Part shown: positions 6,993 through 14,024 of the stretch, one piece after another
How the letters are laid out: each line of letters begins with the position of its first letter
Position numbering within the stretch: position 1 is the first letter of the stretch
NCBI GenBank assembly: GCA_016704535.1
Contig: JADIZZ010000006.1
Coordinates: forward strand, 1 to 64,000
Reading direction: 5' to 3'
Source of the DNA: Betaproteobacteria bacterium
GTDB taxonomy: Bacteria; Pseudomonadota; Gammaproteobacteria; Burkholderiales; Burkholderiaceae_C
Length of the DNA: 64,000 bases
The notes under the pieces: generated by a model
Databases searched by the model: none
What the model was told of the DNA's origin: nothing
Seen by the model: only the letters and a program-made list of their open reading frames with translations
Translations under genes and position numbers: made by a program

Positions 6993-8675
6993 TTAAGCAC
7001 GGAACTTCGACGTGATGGGATAGCGCCAATCACGCCCGAAGGCCCTGTGGGTGATGCGGATGCCCACCGGCGCCTGGCGCCGCTTGTACTCGTTGACCCG
7101 GATCAGCCGCGCCACGCGCTCGACCACGGCGCGGTCGAAGCCGGCGGCGACGATCTCGTCGATGCCCTGGTCCTCTTCCATGTAGCGCGCCAGGATGGCG
7201 TCGAGCACGTCATAGGGCGGCAGGCTGTCCTGGTCGGTCTGGTCGGGGCGCAGTTCGGCCGACGGCGGCCGGGTGATGATGCGCTCGGGGATCACCGGGC
7301 CGATGCTGCCGTCGGCGCGGCGCACGGGCTGGCGGTTCTTCCATTCGGCCAGCCGGTAGACCAGCGTCTTGGCCACGTCCTTGATGACCGCAAAACCGCC
7401 GGCCATGTCGCCGTAGAGCGTGCAGTAGCCGGTGGCCATCTCGCTCTTGTTGCCGGTGGTCAGCACGATGGCGCCGAGCTTGTTCGACAACGCCATCAGC
7501 AGCGTGCCGCGGATGCGTGCCTGCAGATTCTCTTCGGTGGTGTCCTCGGCGCGACCCTCGAACTGCGGTGCCAGCGCCGAGCGAAAGGCGTCGAACATCG
7601 GCTCGATGGCGATCTCGTCGTAGCGCACGCCCAGCCGCGCGGCCATGTCGCGCGCGTCGATCCAGGAGATATCGGCCGTGTAGGGCGAAGGCATCATCAC
7701 GGTGCGCACCTTGTCGGCGCCCAGCGCGTCTACCGCGACGGCGAGCACCAGCGCCGAGTCGATGCCGCCCGACAGGCCGATGATTGCGCCCGGGAAGCCG
7801 TTCTTGCCCAGGTAGTCGCGCACGCCCGTGACCAGTGCAGCCCAGGCCTGGGCCTCGACCTCGGGCACAGCCGCCATTTCGCCGCGCGGCACGTGGTCGG
7901 CGCCAATGTCCAGCATCAGCAACGCCGGCTCGAAGGCCGGCGCGCGGGCGGTGACACGGCCGGTGGCGTCCAGCGCAAACGACGCCCCATCGAAGACCAC
8001 CTCGTCCTGCCCGCCGACCAGATGGGCATACAGCAGCGGCCGGCCGACGGCGCGCGCGCGTTCGGCCATGCGGGCCTCGCGCTCGTCGGCCTTGTCGAGG
8101 TGAAAAGGCGAGGCGTTCAACACGCACAGCAGTTCGGCTCCCGCGGACACGGCGGCCTTTGCCGGTTCGTCGAACCAGGCATCCTCGCAGATCAGGACGC
8201 CGACGCGCAGCCCGCCGACCTCGAAAACGAAGGGCGGCAGCCCGGCGTCGCGGCCCGAGGCGAAGTAGCGCCGCTCGTCGAAGACCTGGTAGTTGGGCAG
8301 CTCGCGCTTGCAGTAGGTGCCCAGGATGCGCCCGCCGCTCAACACCGAGGCCGCATTGAAGCGCCGCTGCACGGCATGCGACTTCGACCTAACATCGCCG
8401 CGGACGCCGAACTGGTGCGGGTGCCCCACCACCAGGTGCAGGCCCTCGCAGTCGGCCAGTTCGGCAGCCAGGGCGTGCAGCGTCTCGGTGCAGGCCTGCA
8501 TGAAGGCAGGGCGCAGCAGCAGGTCTTCGGGCGGGTAGCCGGCCAGCGCCAGTTCCGGGGCGATGACCAGCAGGGCGCCTTGGCCGTGGGCTTCGCGGGC
8601 GGCGGCGGCCAGCAAGCGGGCGTTGCCGGCCAGGTCGCCGACGGTGGCATTGATCTGCGCCAGCGCTGCTTTCAC
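6993..8675 (-). CDS. nadE: Glutamine-dependent NAD+ synthase
   Basis: 560-residue two-domain enzyme for the last step of NAD synthesis, amidation of deamido-NAD+. The N-terminal nitrilase-type glutaminase has its Glu (APELALAGYPPEDLLLR), Lys (CKRELPNYQVFDE) and Cys (GVLICEDAWFDEP) in order; the C-terminal synthetase carries the ATP-PPi loop IGLSGGIDSALVLAVAVDAL near residue 300, then the TGNKSEMATGYCTLYGDMAGG segment. The start is a GTG at 8675, with GGAAG upstream. glnB follows 39 bases downstream. The opposite-strand reading over this gene is a shadow of its codon bias. Confidence 0.97.
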   Translation of the reverse strand: MKAALAQINATVGDLAGNARLLAAAAREAHGQGALLVIAPELALAGYPPEDLLLRPAFMQACTETLHALAAELADCEGLHLVVGHPHQFGVRGDVRSKSHAVQRRFNAASVLSGGRILGTYCKRELPNYQVFDERRYFASGRDAGLPPFVFEVGGLRVGVLICEDAWFDEPAKAAVSAGAELLCVLNASPFHLDKADEREARMAERARAVGRPLLYAHLVGGQDEVVFDGASFALDATGRVTARAPAFEPALLMLDIGADHVPRGEMAAVPEVEAQAWAALVTGVRDYLGKNGFPGAIIGLSGGIDSALVLAVAVDALGADKVRTVMMPSPYTADISWIDARDMAARLGVRYDEIAIEPMFDAFRSALAPQFEGRAEDTTEENLQARIRGTLLMALSNKLGAIVLTTGNKSEMATGYCTLYGDMAGGFAVIKDVAKTLVYRLAEWKNRQPVRRADGSIGPVIPERIITRPPSAELRPDQTDQDSLPPYDVLDAILARYMEEDQGIDEIVAAGFDRAVVERVARLIRVNEYKRRQAPVGIRITHRAFGRDWRYPITSKFRA

Positions 8676-8824
8676 CCAGTCACTTCCACGTCGTCAGGCC
8701 TCGAATTTCGCAGGACAGCAGCATCGAAAATGATTATGTCATCCGGGTCCACGGCGACCCCGCCACGCTGGATACCCTGGCCTGGAACACGCTGCTCGCC
8801 GCGCAGCTTGCGCCGACACCCTTC

Positions 8825-9880
8825 ATGCACCTGGAGTACCTGGCCGCGCTGCATGCGTCCGACAGCGCAGTGCCCGAGACGGGATGGGCCCCCCAGTTCA
8901 TCACGCTGGAAGCGAGTGGCGAACTCGTGGCGGGAACGGCGCTGTACCTGAAAAGTCATTCCTACGGCGAGTACGTCTTCGACTGGGCCTGGGCCGATGC
9001 CTACCGGCGCCACGGTCTGCGCTACTACCCCAAGCTGCAGGGCGCGGTGCCCTTCACGCCAGTGCCGGGTTCGCGGCTGCTTGCGCGCAGCGCGCTCTGG
9101 CGCACGCGGCTGGTGGACGCCATCGGCCGCTACGCCCGCGAAGCGAAACTGTCGTCGGCGCACGTGCTGTTCGGCGACGACGCCGACCAGGCCGCCTTCG
9201 CTGCTGCTGGCTGGATGCTGCGCCAGGGCGTGCAGTTTCACTGGATGCAGGACACCGAACGCCCGGTCGCTGACTTCACCGAGCTGCTTTCGCGACTGCA
9301 GCGCGACAAGCGCAAGAAGATCCAGCAGGAACGCCGCCGTGTGCAGGACCAGGGCATCACCTTTACCAGCCACGAAGGCACGGCCATAGCCGAGCCGCTA
9401 TGGGACTTCTTCTACCGCTGCTACACCCTCACCTACGAAGCCCACCACAGCACGCCCTACCTCACGCGCGACTTCTTCGCGCGCATGGCCGGCACCATGC
9501 CGCAGCACTGGGTGATGTTCGTCGCCCGACGCGACGGCGAGCCGATCGCAGCCTCGCTGATCGCCGTCGATGCCAGCACGCGAGCCGCCTGGGGCCGCTA
9601 TTGGGGTTGTATCGAGCCCGTGCCCTGCTTGCACTTCGAGGCCTGCTATTACCAGCCGCTGGCCTGGTGCCTCTCGAACGGCTACACCCGCTTCGAAGGC
9701 GGCGCGCAGGGCGAGCACAAGATGGCAAGAGGTCTGCTTCCCGTGGCCACGGGCTCGGCGCACTGGCTGCGAGACGAACGGTTCGCGGCAGCGGTGGCGG
9801 ACTTCCTCGCCAGCGAGGGCCAGGGCGTCGAGAACTACGTCGACGAGCTGCGCGAACGCAACCCGTTCAAGACACCCTGA
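8825..9880 (+). CDS. GNAT family N-acetyltransferase-like protein (COG3146 type), 5' end uncertain
   Basis: 351 residues from the first in-frame ATG: MHLEYLAALHASDSAVPETG, then LYLKSHSYGEYVFDWAWADA, LSRLQRDKRKKIQQERRRV, and a conserved C-terminal half ending EGGAQGEHKMARGLLPV. This is the peptidogalycan-type/FemAB-like acyltransferase family often annotated GNAT. The same frame stays open upstream and codes family-like sequence (IENDYVIRVHGDPATLD, then LAPTPF), yet between the TGA at 8651 and this ATG there is no ATG, GTG or TTG. The real start is therefore either non-canonical, lost to an indel near 8730-8740 (where ATG ATT ATG occurs in another frame), or the protein is truncated. Substrate unknown. 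It converges on ppa, whose stop is adjacent. Confidence 0.8.
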   Translation: MHLEYLAALHASDSAVPETGWAPQFITLEASGELVAGTALYLKSHSYGEYVFDWAWADAYRRHGLRYYPKLQGAVPFTPVPGSRLLARSALWRTRLVDAIGRYAREAKLSSAHVLFGDDADQAAFAAAGWMLRQGVQFHWMQDTERPVADFTELLSRLQRDKRKKIQQERRRVQDQGITFTSHEGTAIAEPLWDFFYRCYTLTYEAHHSTPYLTRDFFARMAGTMPQHWVMFVARRDGEPIAASLIAVDASTRAAWGRYWGCIEPVPCLHFEACYYQPLAWCLSNGYTRFEGGAQGEHKMARGLLPVATGSAHWLRDERFAAAVADFLASEGQGVENYVDELRERNPFKTP

Positions 9881-10420
9881 TCAGGACTTGTGGGTCTTGG
9901 CCCAATTGTCCATGCCGGTCTGCACCTCGGCGCGCGCGGAATCCGGCCCTTCCCAGCCCAGCACCTTCACCCACTTGCCGACCTCGAGGTCCTTGTAGTG
10001 CTCGAAGAAGTGCTGGATGGTCTTGAGCCGCATCGGGTTCAGGTCTTCCGGCTTCTTCCACTGCGAATAGATCGACAAGATCTTGTCGATGGGCACGGCG
10101 ATCAGCTTGTTGTCGCCGCCGGCCTCGTCGTCCATGCGCAACATGCCCAGCGGGCGGCAGGTGACGACCACGCCCGGGATCAGCGGCACCGGGGTGATGA
10201 CGAGCACGTCCACCGGGTCGCCGTCATCGGCCAGCGTGTCGGGGACGTAGCCGTAGTTGCACGGGTAGTGCATCGACGTGCTCATGAAGCGGTCGACGAA
10301 GAGCGCGCCGGTCTCGTGGTCGACCTCGTACTTGATCGGGTCGGCGTTCATGGGGATCTCGATGATGACGTTGAACTCGTCAGGTGCCTTGGCGCCGGGG
10401 GTCACGTTGTGCAGGCTCAT
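9881..10420 (-). CDS. ppa: Inorganic pyrophosphatase, soluble
   Basis: 179-residue family I enzyme hydrolysing PPi to two phosphates in the cytoplasm. Seen: FNVIIEIPMNADPIKYEVD near residue 17, the substrate-proximal YPCNYGYVPDTLADDGDPVD with the metal-binding D-x-D-P-x-D signature, and the KPEDLNPMRLKTIQHFFEHY helix. Full family length. It is divergent from the membrane pyrophosphatase hppA (217 bases between starts), so two PPi-consuming enzymes share one intergenic control region: one wastes the energy, the other conserves it. Confidence 0.97.
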   Translation of the reverse strand: MSLHNVTPGAKAPDEFNVIIEIPMNADPIKYEVDHETGALFVDRFMSTSMHYPCNYGYVPDTLADDGDPVDVLVITPVPLIPGVVVTCRPLGMLRMDDEAGGDNKLIAVPIDKILSIYSQWKKPEDLNPMRLKTIQHFFEHYKDLEVGKWVKVLGWEGPDSARAEVQTGMDNWAKTHKS

Positions 10421-10637
10421 GGATGGTCTCGAAACACGCCCAGACGGCAGGGCAGGCGCATTTTAGGCAGCGATCTTTCCGTCCCCTGACGCAGCGCAAG
10501 AACCACAGGCAAACCCCGGCCGGGGCAGCCATGGCCAGCGTGTAGCATCCCCCGCGGCCCGAGGAGGGCAGTTCCGACGTGTCGTTTGTCGGGCTCGAAC
10601 CCCAGCAGAAGATCCAATCGAGGAAGGAGCCTCTTAC

Positions 10638-12872
10638 ATGAGCACCATGATGGCGCTGTACATTGCACTGGCGTGCGGCTTGGCCGCAGTCGTCTACGGC
10701 TTCGTGCAGCGCGGCTGGATCCTGAGCCAGGACGCCGGCAATGCACGCATGCAGGAAATTTCCGGGGCCATCCAGCAAGGGGCCGCGGCCTACCTGGCAC
10801 GGCAGTACAAGACCATCGGCATCGTCGGCGTCGTGCTCGCGGTGCTGATCCTCGTCTTCCTCGACAGCAAGACCGCCATCGGCTTCGTGCTCGGCGCGGT
10901 GCTGTCCGGTGCCTGCGGTTTCATCGGCATGAACATCTCGGTGCGCGCCAACGTGCGCACCGCTCAGGCCGCCACCAAGGGCATCGGCCCGGCGCTGGAC
11001 GTGGCCTTCAAGGGCGGCGCCATCACCGGCATGCTGGTGGTGGGCCTGGGGCTCATCGGCGTCGTGCTCTTCTTCTGGTGGACCACCGGCGCGGTAATGC
11101 CCACCGGTGACACCACGCTGTCGCAGGTGCTCAAACCCATGCTCGGGCTGGCCTTCGGCTCGTCGCTGATCTCGATCTTCGCGCGGCTGGGCGGCGGCAT
11201 CTTCACCAAGGGCGCCGACGTCGGCGCCGACCTCGTGGGCAAGGTCGAGGCCGGCATCCCCGAGGACGACCCGCGCAACCCTGCCGTGATCGCCGACAAC
11301 GTGGGCGACAACGTCGGCGACTGCGCCGGCATGGCCGCCGACCTGTTCGAGACCTACGCGGTGACGCTGATCGCCACCATGGCGCTGGGCGCCATCATGT
11401 TGACGAGCGCGCCGATGGCCGGCGTGATCTACCCGCTGGTGCTGGGCGGCGTGTCGATCATCGCTTCGATCATCGGCTGCTCCTTCGTCAAGGCCAGCCC
11501 GGGCATGGTCAACGTGATGCCGGCGCTGTACCGCGGCCTGGCGGTGGCCGGCGTGCTGAGCCTGATCGCGTTCTTCTTCGTCACGCGCGCGGTCTTCCCC
11601 GAGCCGATCACCCTGGTCGGCGGCAAGACGGCCAGCGCGATGGCACTGTGGGGCGCCTGCGTCGTGGGCCTGGCGCTGACCGCAGCGCTGGTCTGGATCA
11701 CCGAGTTCTACACCGGCACGCAGTACAGCCCGGTCAAGCACATCGCGCAGGCCTCGACCACGGGCCACGGCACGAACATCATCGCCGGCCTGGGCGTGAG
11801 CATGAAGTCCACCGCCTACCCGGTGCTGCTGATCTGCGCCGCCATCTATGCCGCGTATGCGCTGGCCGGCCTTTACGGCATCGCCGTGGCCGCCACCTCG
11901 ATGTTGAGCATGGCCGGCATCGTCGTCGCGCTGGACGCCTACGGCCCCATCACCGACAACGCCGGCGGCATCGCCGAGATGGCCGAACTGCCCAGCAGCG
12001 TGCGCGACATCACCGACCCGCTGGACGCCGTGGGCAACACCACCAAGGCGGTGACCAAGGGTTATGCCATCGGTTCGGCCGGCCTGGCGGCGCTGGTGCT
12101 TTTTGCCGACTACACGCACGCGCTGGAGGCGCGCGGCATGAACCTGGCGTTCGATCTCAGCGACCACAAGGTCATCGTCGGCCTGTTCATCGGCGGCCTC
12201 ATCCCCTACCTGTTTGGCGCGATGGCGATGGAAGCCGTCGGCCGCGCCGCTGGTGCGGTGGTCGTGGAAGTGCGCAAGCAGTTCGCCGACGGCCAGATCA
12301 TGGCCAACAAGCGCAAGCCCGACTACAGCGCCGCGGTCGACATGCTGACCACGGCGGCCATCAAGGAGATGATCGTTCCCAGCCTGCTGCCGGTGGTGGC
12401 ACCCATCGCTGTGGGCATGCTGCTCGGTCCGGCCGCTTTGGGCGGTCTGCTGATGGGCACCATCGTCACGGGCCTCTTCGTCGCCATCAGCATGTGCACG
12501 GGCGGCGGCGCCTGGGACAACGCGAAGAAGCTGATCGAAGAGGGTTTCACCGACGCCAACGGCGTGCTGCACAAGAAGGGCGGCGACGCGCACAAGTCGG
12601 CCGTCACCGGCGACACCGTGGGCGACCCCTACAAGGACACCGCCGGCCCGGCCGTCAACCCGCTGATCAAGATCATCAACATCGTGGCGCTGCTGATCGT
12701 GCCTCTGCTGCCGATCTCGGCCAGCACCAAGGCCGCGTCGCATGCGGCGCCGGCTGCGATGATGGCACCGGCCACTGGGATGTCGGCTGCGCCGGTGGTT
12801 CCGGCAATGGCTCCGGGAGTGGCCCCGGCGGTGGCAGCCGCCGCCGCGCCGGCCTCGGCTGCGTCGCAGTAG
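10638..12872 (+). CDS. hppA: Membrane-bound proton-translocating pyrophosphatase
   Basis: 744-residue polytopic pump coupling PPi hydrolysis to ion export. The hallmark DDPRNPAVIADNVGDNVGDC loop lies near residue 209 and CTGGGAWDNAKKLIEEGFTD near 622. The determinant GNTTKAVTKG near residue 464 has Lys followed three positions later by Thr, the pattern of K+-independent H+-PPases (K+-dependent forms carry Ala at the Lys position), so I predict a K+-independent proton pump. AAGGAG stands 8 bases before the ATG. After the last membrane helix (ending about residue 695) there is an unusual tail of about 50 residues rich in Ala, Pro and Met. Divergent partner: ppa. Confidence 0.96.
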   Translation: MSTMMALYIALACGLAAVVYGFVQRGWILSQDAGNARMQEISGAIQQGAAAYLARQYKTIGIVGVVLAVLILVFLDSKTAIGFVLGAVLSGACGFIGMNISVRANVRTAQAATKGIGPALDVAFKGGAITGMLVVGLGLIGVVLFFWWTTGAVMPTGDTTLSQVLKPMLGLAFGSSLISIFARLGGGIFTKGADVGADLVGKVEAGIPEDDPRNPAVIADNVGDNVGDCAGMAADLFETYAVTLIATMALGAIMLTSAPMAGVIYPLVLGGVSIIASIIGCSFVKASPGMVNVMPALYRGLAVAGVLSLIAFFFVTRAVFPEPITLVGGKTASAMALWGACVVGLALTAALVWITEFYTGTQYSPVKHIAQASTTGHGTNIIAGLGVSMKSTAYPVLLICAAIYAAYALAGLYGIAVAATSMLSMAGIVVALDAYGPITDNAGGIAEMAELPSSVRDITDPLDAVGNTTKAVTKGYAIGSAGLAALVLFADYTHALEARGMNLAFDLSDHKVIVGLFIGGLIPYLFGAMAMEAVGRAAGAVVVEVRKQFADGQIMANKRKPDYSAAVDMLTTAAIKEMIVPSLLPVVAPIAVGMLLGPAALGGLLMGTIVTGLFVAISMCTGGGAWDNAKKLIEEGFTDANGVLHKKGGDAHKSAVTGDTVGDPYKDTAGPAVNPLIKIINIVALLIVPLLPISASTKAASHAAPAAMMAPATGMSAAPVVPAMAPGVAPAVAAAAAPASAASQ

Positions 12873-12976
12873 ACCACCACGCCGCGGCAGCTCGCGCCGG
12901 CCGCATCACCTTCGGAGGGTCGGACGCCAACGGCGCCCTGCCCTCTTTTCATTGCCGTCCGCGCTTGCTGGGCCCG

Positions 12977-13633
12977 TCAGAGCTGCAGCATCTGCGCCAG
13001 CTGCGCCGTCGGCAATCCGCCCGACTGCACGCCGTAAGGCCCGTTCGCGCCGACGCGGTAGACCATATGCGGCACACTCTCGGCCTTCAGCTCGCGCCAG
13101 ATCTCGGTGTTGGCCTTGATCTTGGCCAGCAGCCCTGCATCCGCCGGGCCGGGCACCGCGAGCCCGCCCTGGCCCGAGGCGAGCAGGGTCTCGTGCTGGT
13201 CCATCGCCCCCGCGGCATCCGCCGACGCCAGCAGCAACGCCCCCTGCGGCCCCGACGTAGGCGCGATGAACGCCACCGGCATCCAGACCATGCGGATGCG
13301 ATCGTGCAGCGGCCGGCTGGCCCCCCACAGCGCGGCGCAGTGCGGACACTGCGGGTCGAAGAAGACACGCACCTCGCGCGCCGCCATCGCCTGGCCGACG
13401 ACGAAGCCGGTGCCCCGGGCCGTGGCATCGAAAGCCAGGCGCGCCGCATCGACCGATGGCGTCGTTGAGGCCGCACCGGGCGCAGGAGCATCGCCAACGC
13501 CCCTCGAGCACGCCGGCAAGAGCGTCAGCACAGCGCTCCCGGCAGCGCACAACAGGGCCAAGCGACGGCCCAGCGCCGCCGGTGCGACCTCTGCAGTTTC
13601 ATGTTGCCTCGCGGCAAGTGGGTACGGGGACAT
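12977..13633 (-). CDS. DsbG/DsbC-like thioredoxin-fold protein, exported
   Basis: 218 residues starting at the ATG at 13633, which has AGGAG 8 bases upstream; a longer frame to 13690 lacks such a site. After an unusual charged start comes a hydrophobic segment LALLCAAGSAVLTLLPACSR with a lipobox-like LLPAC. The catalytic motif is FFDPQCPHCAALWG (CPHC), and a DsbC/DsbG-type C-terminal part follows (MVWMPVAFIAPTSGPQGALL, then AESVPHMVYR). It probably works in the periplasm as a disulfide isomerase or thiol oxidase. No DsbD partner is adjacent. The family is clear; the exact subtype (DsbG versus DsbA-like) is not. Confidence 0.8.
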   Translation of the reverse strand: MSPYPLAARQHETAEVAPAALGRRLALLCAAGSAVLTLLPACSRGVGDAPAPGAASTTPSVDAARLAFDATARGTGFVVGQAMAAREVRVFFDPQCPHCAALWGASRPLHDRIRMVWMPVAFIAPTSGPQGALLLASADAAGAMDQHETLLASGQGGLAVPGPADAGLLAKIKANTEIWRELKAESVPHMVYRVGANGPYGVQSGGLPTAQLAQMLQL

Positions 13634-13759
13634 CGCAGAAGACTCCTGGGTGCGGCGTGGCCGCCATGAACATCCCGGCATCGTAGCCAAAGGCCGGCTA
13701 CCAGCCCGGACGGTTGACGGCGTATGCTCGTCTCACCTCATGGCTAGACAGGAAACATC

Positions 13760-13894
13760 ATGACACTGTGCCCTATCGCGATCGTTGCCAGCTGCGCCAA
13801 GTGCCCGGCCGTGACCGTGTGCCCGCTGAAGACCATCCTCGGCGACGCGCCGAAGGCGCCCGAGGCCAAGTCGGCGCCCACCAAGAAGAAGTGA
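13760..13894 (+). CDS. Small Cys-rich protein, 44 residues
   Basis: A short frame with AGGAAA 4-5 bases before its ATG encodes MTLCPIAIVASCAKCPAVTV followed by CPLKTILGD and a Lys/Ala/Pro tail ending TKKK. Four Cys are spaced C-x7-C-x2-C-x5-C, which could bind a metal or form disulfides. I recall similar unnamed small proteins beginning with a Cys-Pro pair and containing a C-x-K-C-P and CPLK phrase in related Burkholderiales, so I think it is real, but I can give no function. It stands alone between a divergently transcribed DsbG-like gene and the A/T-free tract. Confidence 0.65.
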   Translation: MTLCPIAIVASCAKCPAVTVCPLKTILGDAPKAPEAKSAPTKKK

Positions 13895-13913
13895 GCGCGG
13901 CGCGGGGCCGGGT

Positions 13914-14015
13914 CGGCGGGGGGGGCGCGGGGGGGCCCGCCCCCGCGGGGGGGGGGGGCGGGGGGGCCCGCCCCCCGGGGGCCCCCCGCGCCCCCCCCCG
14001 CCCGGGCCGGGGCCG
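13914..14015. repeat. A/T-free G/C-run tract (102 bp)
   Basis: For 102 consecutive bases there is not one A or T; the tract is made of long homopolymer runs, the longest a run of 12 G at 13947-13958, alternating with C runs so that many segments are self-complementary (for example GGGGGGCCCGCCCCC). It lies between the convergent ends of the 44-residue gene and the DUF2126 gene. It could fold into very stable hairpins or quadruplexes and block transcription from both sides, or it may be a sequencing or assembly artefact in a region hard to read. Confidence 0.8.
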
Positions 14016-14024
14016 TGGGTCCGT

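Noticed and set aside
10380..12743. A 787-codon open frame on the minus strand across hppA
   Set aside because: It is the codon-bias shadow of hppA: the protein is His/Asp/Gln-rich low complexity with no family likeness, and the plus-strand pyrophosphatase is unmistakable. The same applies to the long antisense frames over acs, mrpA, pepN, gyrA, rpsA and ilvI.
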